Shown here piece after piece: positions 34,446 through 44,190 of a stretch of DNA of 64,000 nt. Position numbers and translations under genes: made by a program. Numbering within the stretch: position 1 is the first letter of the stretch; each line of letters begins with the position of its first letter. Source of the stretch: Akanthomyces muscarius (taxonomy: Eukaryota > Ascomycota > Sordariomycetes > Hypocreales > Cordycipitaceae); NCBI RefSeq assembly GCF_028009165.1, contig NC_079246.1:1860001-1924000 (forward strand), given 5' to 3'. Below the pieces are notes generated by a model, which was not told the origin of the DNA, did no database searches, and worked only from the letters and a program-made list of their open reading frames with translations.

Positions 34446-35152
34446 CTCAGATGGGCTGCCCGAGTCAGAAAGTGTTCTGACCCAGAAACTCGTCTCGGGC
34501 AGCTGATATTTAAGCACATGGCATGTGGCTTTGGCGGAAAAGGTTGACAATTAAATTAAGCTCAGGTGTGTCCACTTGCCTTCCCCGCGATCACTGACTT
34601 CGTTCTCTCCGCGAAAAGACCCCATACACTTGTCGTCCGGTGACAGCTGAGTGTGCTTGTTGGGAGTTATCCTAGAGGGCCAAGCTAGCGCAACCCGTTC
34701 GCCGATGGCCGGACCCGGCGCCCCCGCTCGCCGCCCGGCCGCCGGTGTACTGTGTGGCATCGTGGCCCCCGCTCGCCGACGGGCCTCTATTCGCGCGCAA
34801 GACCCGCTCGCCGACGGAGGAGGCGTGGACCCGCTCGCCGCCAGCTTGTTGGTCTTCTATGGCTTCGTGGGCTTGATACACAACATGGGGGTAAAAGCAG
34901 CCGTGCCCGCCGGTGGTGGTCTTGCTAATGCATTGAAGCCACCCCATGTTCCGACGGCAACCTGATGGCCCCGGGGAGAAATGCCGACAACGCTCATAAT
35001 GGATCCATCACCTCGTTCAGCGCCAATTACTTTCTAAAAGTCCCTCGTCACTTATATAAACGGCCGACTATTCACTCCACCCCGTCGCTGCAAGCTGGCC
35101 TGCCGTGTCGTACCCTATCTACGCCCTCAGCACCGCGGCGTGTGCTCCCATC
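34446..35152. promoter_or_regulatory. divergent MFS / acyltransferase promoter with GC-rich degenerate repeats
   Basis: About 0.7 kb between divergent genes. Between about 34694 and 34850 a GC-rich motif of the form CCCGCTCGCCGacgg occurs about five times with drift, irregularly spaced. Near 35052 a TATATAAA element stands about 100 bp before the acyltransferase ATG and is a good TATA box. Confidence 0.55.
34694..34845. repeat. degenerate GC-rich short repeat cluster
   Basis: Copies of a CGCTCGCCG core occur at roughly 34697 (with T for C), 34725, 34770, 34805 and 34832, several preceded by CCC and followed by ACGG or CCGG. Spacing is uneven, so it is not a perfect minisatellite. The GC content stands out from the AT-richer flanks. 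Confidence 0.5.
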
Positions 35153-36349
35153 ATGTCCCCTTCTAGAGTCTCAACAAATAGCTATCAGCATGTCCTTGTT
35201 AAGGGTACTCCATTTGAGCGCGGCCAGCAGCATGGCTCCCAAGCAAGCACCAAGATCCACTTCAACATTTCAAAGTACAAGTCCTTGCCGTCGATGCCAA
35301 GCCAGGACATTGTTGACAGGTATGTCCGCGATTACTACATCCCGGCCATCGCGGCAGAGTTTCCCCGCGGTCTGGAGGAGATGAGTGGAATCGCCGAGGG
35401 GGCCAAGACGAGCCTCGAGGACATTGTCATGCTGAATGCCAGATACGACCTCTCGCGCCATGTGCGCAACGAGCAAGGGCCAACTGAGTGCACAAGCATG
35501 TCTCTCGTGACCAAACCGGCCGACGGCGAGGGCGGAGGTGTTTTTGTCGCCCAGAACTGGGACATTTCGCCCTGGCTGCAGGACAACGACACCATCATCA
35601 TCCTCCACAGCATCGACCCTTGCAGCAATAATGTCAGCCAACCACGTTCAACGATTGCGCTGACAGAGGCTGGCCAGCTGGGGAGATCGGGCATGAACTC
35701 GCTTGGCATGGCCGTCTGCGCAAACAGCCTCTGGTCCAGCCAGGACTTCTTCCCCGCGATGAACGAGGCCAGCGGCAAGCCAGTGCTGCCCGTGAGCCTG
35801 TCGCGCCGCATGATTCTGGATTGCGGCAATGTCGGGCAGGCTCTTCGGACCGTGTCGAGAATGTCTCGCCACACCTCAAACAACCTCATGATTGGCTGCA
35901 GGAGTGGTATCACCATGGACGTCGAGCTCACTCCCCACGACGCCTTCATTATCCACCCAGACACAATCGACACGGTTTCCGGGCCGCTGCAGCTGTTGAC
36001 GCACGCGAATCATTTTGTCTCGCCCGCCATGCTGTCGCGGTCTGACATCAAAGACGGCTATGGCGGTGGTTCGTCGTTCTACAGAGACAAAAGGTTGTAC
36101 CAGCGTCTCGCGCAGAGTGCGCGAGCTAGCAGTGGGGAGTTGGGTGTCAAAGACATACAGCATGCCTTTAAAGACCATGCGGGGCTCCCAGAGAGTTTGT
36201 GCGAGCATGCAACGTCCACGAGCACCTCGGTGACAGTAGCCTGTGTTGTGTATGATCTGAGCCGCTTAGAGATGCATGTCTCTACAGGGAATCCCTGCCA
36301 GGGCATGTGGGATACATACAAACTAGACGCAAAGCTGGAGGCAAAATAA
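35153..36349 (+). CDS. acyl-CoA:6-aminopenicillanate acyltransferase-like Ntn hydrolase
   Basis: Intronless, 398 residues from the ATG at 35153; a longer frame to 35105 has no ATG. The N terminus 'KGTPFERGQQHGSQA' and 'EFPRGLEEMSGIAEGAKTSLEDIVMLNARYDL' are signatures of the penicillin AAT (PenDE) family, as are 'VAQNWD' and 'GLAV'-like 'LGMAVCANSL'. Family members self-cleave before a nucleophilic Cys; here the candidate is Cys in 'PTECTSMSL' at about residue 105, preceded by Glu where PenDE has Gly. The C terminus lacks a clear peroxisomal PTS1 (it ends in 'LEAK'). The activity could be amide acyl transfer or hydrolysis on an unknown substrate. It sits between an MFS carrier and a Zn2Cys6 regulator at the cluster edge. 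Family call is solid; function is not. Confidence 0.85.
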   Translation: MSPSRVSTNSYQHVLVKGTPFERGQQHGSQASTKIHFNISKYKSLPSMPSQDIVDRYVRDYYIPAIAAEFPRGLEEMSGIAEGAKTSLEDIVMLNARYDLSRHVRNEQGPTECTSMSLVTKPADGEGGGVFVAQNWDISPWLQDNDTIIILHSIDPCSNNVSQPRSTIALTEAGQLGRSGMNSLGMAVCANSLWSSQDFFPAMNEASGKPVLPVSLSRRMILDCGNVGQALRTVSRMSRHTSNNLMIGCRSGITMDVELTPHDAFIIHPDTIDTVSGPLQLLTHANHFVSPAMLSRSDIKDGYGGGSSFYRDKRLYQRLAQSARASSGELGVKDIQHAFKDHAGLPESLCEHATSTSTSVTVACVVYDLSRLEMHVSTGNPCQGMWDTYKLDAKLEAK

Positions 36350-36492
36350 CTATAGTCGATAATAATGGTTATTGCTATTCGTATAGAAGTCGGTAAACAA
36401 AACTCGGGTAGTATAACGTGATTTACCTCACTTTTTGAGTTTTACCTACATCAGCGCGTATTTTTTCTACTCAAGAACCAACTCCACCACAT

Positions 36493-38466
36493 TCATGTAT
36501 ACAATTGGTCGCTATTTACATCCGCGAGTCGGACGTTTCCGGAGTCGACCGCTGCCAGACATAAATCAAGTCGGCTCATGGCCACGCGCACCAGGTCGAT
36601 GTACTTGCCATGCGTGAACAGCCATTGCCGGAGTCTTGCGGCTGATTCTTTGGCCGACGCCTGATCCGCTGCCGTTGGGGCGACTGAAATCAAGTACGGC
36701 AGAAACTCGGAGAATGCATTAAAGTGTGAGTGTGACCCTGCCGTACGTGTTAGTGAAGCCAGTCTAGTGGCGCTTGCGTTGGTGGTTGGAGAAAAAATAC
36801 AAGAAAACCAAAACGACGTAAAGTCGGAGAGTCCCAAGCCGCTCAATTCTTTGCAAATGGTCAAGGAAAATGACAATGCCGATTGGAAACTTTCTGAAAA
36901 CTTTTCGCTGCCGCTTGTCGCCCGGATGAGTGTCTTTTGGAGGAGCAAGTGGCAGTACAGATGGGCAACGATCAACACACCGTAGGCAGATCCCTCTGGC
37001 TCTCTCTCGCTGGGAAAAGCCGGGTTCTCGCCAATGGAGTTCCTCCAGGCCTCAAGTCGATTTTGAAAGACGCCGACCTTGCTGAGAGTCTCAGGGATGT
37101 TGATGTTTTGTGTAGACCAAAATCTCCAGTGCCTAGAACTAGTTTTAGCTGATTCGACGAGTTTCAAGTGCGTCGAAGGATAATACATTAATGAGTCCAG
37201 AATATCTTGTAAAATAAACGTCAGCGACAACAAGTATTCGAAATGAATTCCCAGAAATGAGCCGGTGAAAGTAAAAATCGGTGTCGCGACGTCATAGTCA
37301 TTCTCTCGAATCGTGACGGGCTTTCCGGCAGCAGCCGACACCCATCTGTCCTCGACAAAGACCAGCCACCAGAGCGTTCTCCTCTTCTGTTTCTGCGGCT
37401 CCGAGATAGTCTCCCACGTGTCCGGATTGCGATGCAAGCCGAGGGAAAAGGCCATCGAAGTGATGGCCGCCTGGAGGGACGAGTTGAATGGGCTGTCGCA
37501 AAGATCCGTCAGCGGGATCCTCCTCTCAATCAGCAGCAGAGCCGCTTGGATGGTGTCATAAGACGGCGCGTGCATTTCTCTGGAGATGCAGGCCCAGACA
37601 TACTTGTGCAGACAGTCTGCGTCTGGTGCGGGCGTCTCCGTGACGACGGGCGTTGCAATGTCAAAAGGCGCCCACGGGAGCGTCGCGTCGTGCGCTCGCC
37701 AACCCAGCGCCGTGGCGCAGACGGCAGCGCCGAGCGTTGATGTGCTGCTCTGCCAGCTATCCTTTACGGGCAAGGGAAAGACGGGATACACAAACTTGTC
37801 AAAGAGTTTGTACAGCCGAGCGGTAAACGGAAGGAGGTCATCAACCAAGGGCTCGATAGGTGCACTCGTAGTCGTATCCGCCATCTTCATTGTCCTGTGC
37901 TGGGGAGTAATGGCAAACAAAGCGTCATTGCTTGCGGAAGCTCGCTGATACCTGCGGAGGGTAGCTTGGTGAGAGCCAGTGGCATCGAATGCATATCGGC
38001 CACGGAAGAATGGATCAGGATCTGAGGAAGGGCCGAGCAGGAATGCATTGTTTTGGAAGGGGTCAAGCAGCGCACCGAACTGCGGTACATCGAGGGGGAA
38101 ATTTGGATAAGCTGCTGCTGCTTCTGCATGTAAGCCGGACGGAAAGGCGCCCATGCCCAGAAAGACGTCGTCGTCGTGGTTGTCGTCCCATGCAAAGTTC
38201 TCGACATCCACTGGTGACGGAGTAGCACGCACATTGGTCATCGGTGGTTGCGTGGCTTTTGGGTTATATGTTCTGGGCGGATCATCGTAAGTGCAGGCAA
38301 CCCGAATTTTGTTGCATTGGTCGCAGCCGCCATCGTCGCGGACCACGCATCTCGCCTTGCGCTTTCGGCACACGTCACAGGGTCGCTGGTCCCCACGACC
38401 TCGATGCGGCCGCCTGCTTTGTACGTGAGACATGGTTATCTTTGGCGTGGGATAGTTATGTGGCAT
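36493..38466 (-). CDS. Zn2Cys6 transcription factor with fungal-specific middle homology domain
   Basis: Intronless, 657 residues from the first ATG; a second ATG 11 codons later would give a similar protein. The DNA-binding motif at about residues 30-61 reads C-x2-C-x6-C-x7-C-x2-C-x6-C with the basic 'RKRKAR' between Cys 2 and 3. The middle region (about 210-480) has the fungal transcription-factor domain features, including 'LYKLFDKFVYPVFPL' and 'FSLGLHRNPDTWETISEPQKQKRRTLWWLVFVEDRWVSAAAGKP'. It is convergent with the acyltransferase gene, about 140 bp between their stop codons. It is the only regulator in the cluster region and so is the candidate local regulator, but target genes cannot be read from the sequence. 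Confidence 0.9.
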   Translation of the reverse strand: MPHNYPTPKITMSHVQSRRPHRGRGDQRPCDVCRKRKARCVVRDDGGCDQCNKIRVACTYDDPPRTYNPKATQPPMTNVRATPSPVDVENFAWDDNHDDDVFLGMGAFPSGLHAEAAAAYPNFPLDVPQFGALLDPFQNNAFLLGPSSDPDPFFRGRYAFDATGSHQATLRRYQRASASNDALFAITPQHRTMKMADTTTSAPIEPLVDDLLPFTARLYKLFDKFVYPVFPLPVKDSWQSSTSTLGAAVCATALGWRAHDATLPWAPFDIATPVVTETPAPDADCLHKYVWACISREMHAPSYDTIQAALLLIERRIPLTDLCDSPFNSSLQAAITSMAFSLGLHRNPDTWETISEPQKQKRRTLWWLVFVEDRWVSAAAGKPVTIRENDYDVATPIFTFTGSFLGIHFEYLLSLTFILQDILDSLMYYPSTHLKLVESAKTSSRHWRFWSTQNINIPETLSKVGVFQNRLEAWRNSIGENPAFPSEREPEGSAYGVLIVAHLYCHLLLQKTLIRATSGSEKFSESFQSALSFSLTICKELSGLGLSDFTSFWFSCIFSPTTNASATRLASLTRTAGSHSHFNAFSEFLPYLISVAPTAADQASAKESAARLRQWLFTHGKYIDLVRVAMSRLDLCLAAVDSGNVRLADVNSDQLYT

Positions 38467-38966
38467 GATATTATGAAAAATATTTATTCAACTGCGGACC
38501 GCCCATCGGATTGGTCATAGCACTCACACGGCCGCCGGATCTGTTGTGGAATAACGCTTGCTCTGGGGGTGCAGCAAGGTGCAGTCCAGCACCAGCTTAA
38601 ATCCAACTAACAGAATGCGGGGCAGAAGGCGCGGGCAGTCAACAACTGAACGGACAAGAAGCTTCTACGTGACAACTCCCCCGACACTTGCAGCAGTAAA
38701 ATTACTGCATATTGTTAAAGATCGTCCGCGAGACCTGCTGTTTCCGTGCACGTCATCTATACGGCCCAAGTGGCTGGTGTCGAATTCTGTCTCGCACCGG
38801 CACTCTAGTTACAAACTATCACTAAACCAACTCTTCGCAGGCCGGGGGCAAAATTGCGCCGTCGCTACAGCGCATATTCCAACCGCCCCAATCTGCATCA
38901 GGGAGCGCACAGGGATCATGACGTTCCCAAGCGGGCCCATCAACCAAGAAGCTGAGCTTATAGCAG
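38467..38966. other. upstream region of the Zn2Cys6 gene
   Basis: No supported gene. A plus-strand open frame at 38558..39001 lacks any recognisable domain and overlaps the minus-strand membrane-like frame. Confidence 0.35.
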
Positions 38967-39299
38967 TCAAGGACGGGAAGGAGTACATTCTCCAGCCATG
39001 AGAAGGAGGCCCAAACTGAGGGCCCAGGCGAGAAGCAAAGCGAGGAGTTGGTGGCTTACATCATTCAGCATGCCGATTTGATTCGCGACCACAAGAAGTT
39101 CGATTATGGCAATTGCACTGTAAAGGCTACAAAGGAATGAATAGCCTCGCGATGGTTGGTAATAGTATTTTACTCGGCCGCTTTCGAATACAATTCGTTT
39201 TGCAAGTAAGACGGCGACAAAGCTGGCTGCCATCAAAGTAGCCAAACTGCAAAAGTTCCTGTAAGTGCTTGCCTGAGCGAACCAACCAAAATTTCGCAT
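38967..39299 (-). CDS. hypothetical small membrane protein or transporter fragment
   Basis: Open frame of 110 codons from an ATG. Three hydrophobic segments are visible, at about residues 15-34 ('FCSLATLMAASFVAVLLA'), 54-72 ('FLCSLYSAIAIIELLVVA') and 84-101 ('LLALLLAWALSLGLLLMA'), with a basic loop between the first two. The order and the 'LLAWALSLGLLLMAGE' stretch recall the N-terminal TMD0 of fungal ABCC transporters, so it might be the remnant of such a gene. No nucleotide-binding domain follows downstream on the minus strand. It could equally be a small orphan membrane protein. Confidence 0.3.
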   Translation of the reverse strand: MRNFGWFAQASTYRNFCSLATLMAASFVAVLLAKRIVFESGRVKYYYQPSRGYSFLCSLYSAIAIIELLVVANQIGMLNDVSHQLLALLLAWALSLGLLLMAGECTPSRP

Positions 39300-40993
39300 C
39301 GCAGCACAACAACAGACAATCAGGCTGCAGACTGGGCAGACGCTTTAAAACGCGGGCGCCACAGCGCCTTTCATTTCTTTCCTTCTCACTGGTCTATTAA
39401 ATGGCTTTCATCCTCAATACCGCCCTGGACACCACGACACCTTGACACCGTGTCGAATCCTGCCGCCGAGAATACTGCAGAAGACGCTTCGCCTGGCTTC
39501 AAGCGCCTTCCTGGCGGTACTTACCAAGCGGTTTGTAACGTGGATGCAATCTTCACAAACATAAATCTAGCCTTGGACTTCCGTTTCGTGCGAGCAAAGA
39601 CTGATGAATCAATCCGAAAGGCAATTCTGCAAGTCGTAAAGCACATTTCTTGCGGTATCTACAAAGTTGTGACTTTGCATGCGAGCGAGCGTATGCTTGT
39701 GGTCACCATCGACGGAACTGCCACGCGACGAGTTGATGTTTAAAAATGGGTTTCCTTGGGATATGGATAGTGTTGAATATGCGAAGCAAGAATACCAAAA
39801 CGGGATAGCTGGCTGTGTAGGGGTCAGCTGGGTTATCTTATTCATAAATCGGAATACTGGAAGTATTGAGTCTGAGAGAAATCACACCGATGGCTCCGTT
39901 GGCTCAATGTCGAAAGCCCAGGCAGGGACGCCTCAGATACGCCAACACAAAGCAGTATTATCACGACCAATGTGTACACATTGCAAGAGGGCGCATCCCA
40001 GCCGGTGAGCGCATTTATTGTCTGCACAGTGATTTATTTCGGCAGCGGCGAATTGCTCACCGGCTGTAGGTGAGGGGACTGACTTGAGTGGTAATCCATC
40101 GCAAAGGGGGAAATATTGCAGACGAAATTAGTGCTGTGTCCGATATGGTTCACCTTGTCTGGGGACAGTGTCGAAGAGCGCGCGGATCGACTGGATATGA
40201 TGTCTGGAGCTGTCCGCAAACAGACCCTGGCTGTCGACCGCCGCTCTGCCTGGGAGGTAGTAGTCGCAGGTGGTCAAGTTTTGCCCGAGTGGCCAATTCA
40301 TCGGGATGGCTTGCGATGTGAGAACAGATTGACCCTGGTTTCTGTCTATCCGAGGCCGATGAAGAGAAGGAAGAGTGCGCAAGACGTCCACTGCAGTGCA
40401 TAGGCAGACGCTCGTGGCCACCAAGGCTCCCTTTTCTTTCTATCCGTAGACTATTTCCTCACCCCAGCTAAGCAAATGATGCCGTATTCTTTTTCTTTCG
40501 CCTGAGTAATGCGCCCAAACACGCCTGCTTCTCGACTTGCGCGTTTTCACAGTTCTACTACTCGACAATAAGCGGCAGACATGTGACTGACAGCAAGGCC
40601 ATCTACGGACGTTTAGAACAACTCGCGTTCCCATCTCAACGTTCCTTCTTTCTTTCTATCATACTTGACTTACACAGATTGCCAATACCGCCTAGAGCAA
40701 GCTCATTAGTTTTGTTTTTTCTAGTTTTTTTTTACTTGCGTTCGTCAGATGGTGGCTTTCAGCCAGCTACCCCGGTCGGATCTAGATGCTGCTAGATGGT
40801 GCTTCCGGCGCGGGGCCGTCAAACTGCCCCGCCAGTACAAAAAAAAAACCAACCCCTCCATCGTCATACCTCTACCTAGCTACGAATCAACTCACGCCAG
40901 CATCCTCCTCCACGACATCTTCGATTCCGCGCCCAATCCGCTCCTCCCTCTTCGACACTCTCTCCATCTCTCTCCGTCCCCTTTCCCGCAGCC
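39300..40993. other. intergenic interval before the Hikeshi gene
   Basis: About 1.7 kb. A plus-strand frame at 39450..39743 (97 codons) opens with GTG, has no ATG and no known domain; I leave it unannotated. The last 300 bp before 40994 is C/T-rich with a T tract near 40725 and looks like the promoter and 5' UTR of the next gene. Confidence 0.35.
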
Positions 40994-41635
40994 ATGTCCG
41001 GCCCTCTCTTCGGCCTCATCCCCGCCGGCCTGCCGCTCATCACCGACCCGACCTCGTCCCCCTCGCCCACCTCGCTCCTCTACGCCCTCCCCTCGCAGCA
41101 GGCCTTTTCCCACCTCGTCCTCTTCCTCCTCCCCGGCGTCGCCCTGCCGCCCAACACCGCCGCCAGCATCTACCTCGCCACCGCCGCGCAGGTCGCCGCC
41201 GCCGAGCAGTCGGGCGCCGCGCCGCCGTTCAAGTTCCTCGGCGCCATCGGCCCCGGCAAGGAGAGCGCCATGTTCAAAGTCGGCAACACGACCGCCGGCG
41301 GCAGCGGGTCCGACGCCAACAACCACAGCCTCGTCATTGGCGTCTCGATCGAGGCCGAGGCCGAGGTGGCGCAGAAGCTGCAGGAGTTGAGCGCCAAAAA
41401 GAGCAGTTCGTCGCCGGCGACGCAGCAGCAGCAGCAGCAGCAGCAGCAGCCGTCGACGGTGGTGCTGGCGCAGCGCATCATACAGAACGCCTTCAACTTC
41501 CTTACGGGTTTCAGCGGCACCGCTGGGCCAGGCGGCGTCGAGGTGGTGCCGCTCAAGGCCTTCGAGGACTGGTGGCGCAAGTTTGAGAATCGCATCCGCA
41601 ACGATCCCAGTTTCCTGGAAAAGCAATCCGATTAG
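40994..41635 (+). CDS. OPI10: Hikeshi / Opi10 family protein (DUF775)
   Basis: Intronless 213-residue protein. In animals Hikeshi carries Hsp70 into the nucleus under heat stress; the yeast homologue Opi10 was named for an inositol phenotype. Family features are the N-terminal 'GPLFGLIPAGLPLIT', 'FSHLVLFLLPG', 'PFKFLGAIGPGKESAMFKV' and 'IGVSIE', and the C-terminal 'KAFEDWWRKFENRIRNDPSFLEK'. Between them a Ser stretch and a run of nine Gln (CAG repeats, about 41420-41451) form a low-complexity linker absent from shorter homologues. No signal or membrane segment. The strong GC bias at codon third positions is shared with other housekeeping genes here. Confidence 0.93.
   Translation: MSGPLFGLIPAGLPLITDPTSSPSPTSLLYALPSQQAFSHLVLFLLPGVALPPNTAASIYLATAAQVAAAEQSGAAPPFKFLGAIGPGKESAMFKVGNTTAGGSGSDANNHSLVIGVSIEAEAEVAQKLQELSAKKSSSSPATQQQQQQQQQPSTVVLAQRIIQNAFNFLTGFSGTAGPGGVEVVPLKAFEDWWRKFENRIRNDPSFLEKQSD
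41424..41452 (+). repeat. CAG triplet repeat coding polyglutamine
   Basis: An uninterrupted run of CAG triplets within the Hikeshi gene gives nine glutamines. Such runs vary in length between strains. Confidence 0.7.
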
Positions 41636-42092
41636 CGCTTGCGGCAGCACGCAGTGCCTCTTACATCACCCTCTCTCTTTGTCACGCCCATCATGTCTTG
41701 CAAGGCGTTTTTGAACATTCACTGCATCTTCAGCATGGCCGCTCTATTGCCGGCGGTCTGCTGCCGCCTTTGTTTTCATTGTATAATACGGCAGCCTATG
41801 TACAGGGGACATTGAAGTTCCCATGCGCTCTCACTCGCGCACCCAGTCATTTAAATTTAATAATCCAAACCCTGTTAATTATAGTCCACATTAGTCCTTG
41901 CGCGAAGAACAGTAACAGATGAGTTGACCCGGCGGGTGGAATTTCCCTCTCCGGAATGCAGAGCTCAATTAAGAATATAGAAATGAGCGCGAATAGTATC
42001 TTGCTCTAGAAGATTGAAAAGGGAAAAAAGAAGAAGAAAACGCCAACGCTCTGTATGTAAAAAACCAGCCTTCGTCAAATGCTTCATTGAAA
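41636..42092. other. convergent 3' flanks of the Hikeshi and apyrase genes
   Basis: No gene. AT-rich sequence between two convergent stop codons, with A-rich tracts near 42025-42042. Confidence 0.4.
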
Positions 42093-44190
42093 TCAAACGG
42101 CCAGAGGGCTCTTCATTCGCGTGGGGCTAACGTTGCGACTGCGCCGTCCGGCATTCAGCATTTGCAGCGGCGCAAGACGCTCGCGGCTCTCTGTGCGCAC
42201 CACCATTCCCGTACGGTCCATGGCAGACGGCATGCGAAAGTCGTCAAATCGGTCCAGGTTCAGCTTGGGCGTCGCGAGCCCGGAGCTTCGCCCGCCCTTG
42301 GAGCCCTCTGTACTGTCAGAGTGGTCATTTTCGTCCGAGTCCACATCGCCGAGCTCGAATTCGGGTGTCTCGCCTTCTTCCAGAACTCGCTCATATGCGA
42401 CCGTGGGACGTCGCAGTAGCTTGTTGATGAAGCCTCGCGAACCCTTTCCGTTTTTGCGCGAGCGACGGCCAAAGGAAAAGAGGTTGTGCCGCCTCTCGGG
42501 TTTTCGAAGCCAGTACGCCAGAAACATGACAAGTAATAGAAACGTCAAAAACGGTAAGAACGAGCCCGAAGAACGGTGCACGTCATCGTCATCATCGTCA
42601 TCGTCATGGCTACCTCCCAGCTTGGGTCCAAGAGGAATAGGCACCGATCCAGCATGCTCAAAGTCAGAGGGAACACCAGAGTCCAGGTTGCTGCCAAAGC
42701 CCACAGGGAGCTTCGAGTCTTTGGCGGGTATTTGTCCAGTGGCGTACAGCACCATCTTTCCAAGTGTCCAGCTCACTTCCATATCGTGAATGGTGTCAAC
42801 CGGCTGGAACGGATCGCGGAAGCCCTTTTCGTCGGCGCCGGGGCGCGTGCCGTTACCAGAGCCCTCGATGCCGATTCTGGGAATTCCAATACCATCGTGG
42901 AGCATGTTGATTAACCAAGACGCTTTGAAACAGGCCTGCTGGGCGTCGGCCATCTTCTCCTCGGCGGTCTTTTTGCGGGAGAATAGATCGTCTTTGATCG
43001 ACGACCAGTCTCTTCCGCAGTATTCAAGCACCTTTTTCTGGTAAGTGGCCAGGTCGTATGCCGTGTCCTCCTTTCCGAAAACACCATGGGTCGTGTGCCA
43101 GTACTCTGAGACACCCACGAAGTGGTTGATGTCGAAATCAATAGCAGGGGCGTGCTGTCCATTGAGCAGGCAAGGTGAGTCTTCGCAGGGCTTTTCCTTT
43201 CCCAGCAAAGGATACGTTTTGCGCACACATTCGTCAAATTTGCCGGTACCTAGCAGCACCTGCTGATCACTGCTCGCTGCAGAGTCAACAATCGCACCCT
43301 TGAGTGTCGTTCGCAGGCCCGTGGGTAGGCACGGGTCGGGAATCTCGTGGACTGTGGTGTCGTATTGGTCGGCCAGCTTTTCAATGAAGCGATCTCGGGC
43401 TTTGTTGGCACCGTAGCCAAGCCAAGTGGACGTAAACACTTTGTATTCGATGGAGGAGCCATCGAGCTTGCGCATGCGAACCAATTTGAGGTCATTGGAA
43501 TGTTTCTTTGCCTCGGTCGCGTTGGGCGCAAAGGCGATTTGCGCGGAGGCGCCTCCCATGTCGAGGAAGCCATATGTATGATGTCCCTTGGTGTGCAGGT
43601 GCTCGTTGGGTCGCTCGAAGCCACCAAGAAGATAATTGGCGGCAATCCAGCCGTAGAGGCCCTCGGTCTCGCCGGGTATCACTTGGACGTGTGCGTCGCA
43701 ATCGGGCAGCTGGAATTTCGTATTGTTCTTGAAGTACGAGCAGACGGCTCCAAGAAGGGCTTTTTGTTTAGGTTCTGGTAGAAATCGCACACCGGCTGTA
43801 GCCATGAGGAAGATGGGCGTCTCGGGTATTTTATGGGAGGGCACTTTTTTAATGGCCACGTCGACAAGTTCCTGCAAGTGTTCATGGCCAACCGAGTCGA
43901 CGGCGTCGGCAAACGTCGAGATACCGGGATGGATCTTGTGGTTCTTCTTTAATTCGATCTTGGGCAGCGAGCGGGCTTCATCGTCGTCGTCGTCGTATTT
44001 GTGTTTCGGAGGTGCTGAGGGGTTCCTCCATTTATAGACGTAGACGCGCGTTCCCGAGGAGCCAGCGTCTAGGACCACGCCATATTGGGCTATGGTTGCA
44101 AAGCAGAAGTCAGCTCCGTGCTCGAGGCGAGAAGTCAATCAAACAACACTGAGTGCGCGAATTGAACCTACAATTTTTGTGTTTACCCAT
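42093..44190 (-). CDS. YND1: Golgi apyrase Ynd1 (GDA1/CD39 nucleoside phosphatase)
   Basis: Two exons, complement(42093..44089, 44172..44190), 671 residues; the first exon encodes only 'MGKHKN' plus one base, via a GTAGGT donor and CATAG acceptor. All apyrase-conserved regions are present: ACR1 'VVLDAGSSGTRVYVYKW' (about 9-26), ACR2 'ATAGVRFLP', ACR3 'GETEGLYGWIAANYLLG' with the catalytic Glu, and ACR4 'FLDMGGASAQIAFAP'. One transmembrane helix near residue 530 ('FLPFLTFLLLVMFLAYWL') follows a run of eight Asp residues, leaving a basic, Ser-rich cytosolic tail of about 130 residues. This topology is that of yeast Ynd1, which hydrolyses UDP/GDP in the Golgi lumen to drive nucleotide-sugar exchange. 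A second acidic cluster (DDDDDE) sits after ACR1. Confidence 0.94.

Noticed and set aside
39450..39743. 97-codon plus-strand frame
   Set aside because: Opens with GTG, has no ATG, no recognised domain and no splice partner that I can see.
40749..41650. Frames of 213-266 codons overlapping the Hikeshi gene on both strands
   Set aside because: Extreme Pro/Arg/Ser or Gly/Glu composition caused by GC-rich third positions; the 40994-41635 frame carries the DUF775 motifs.
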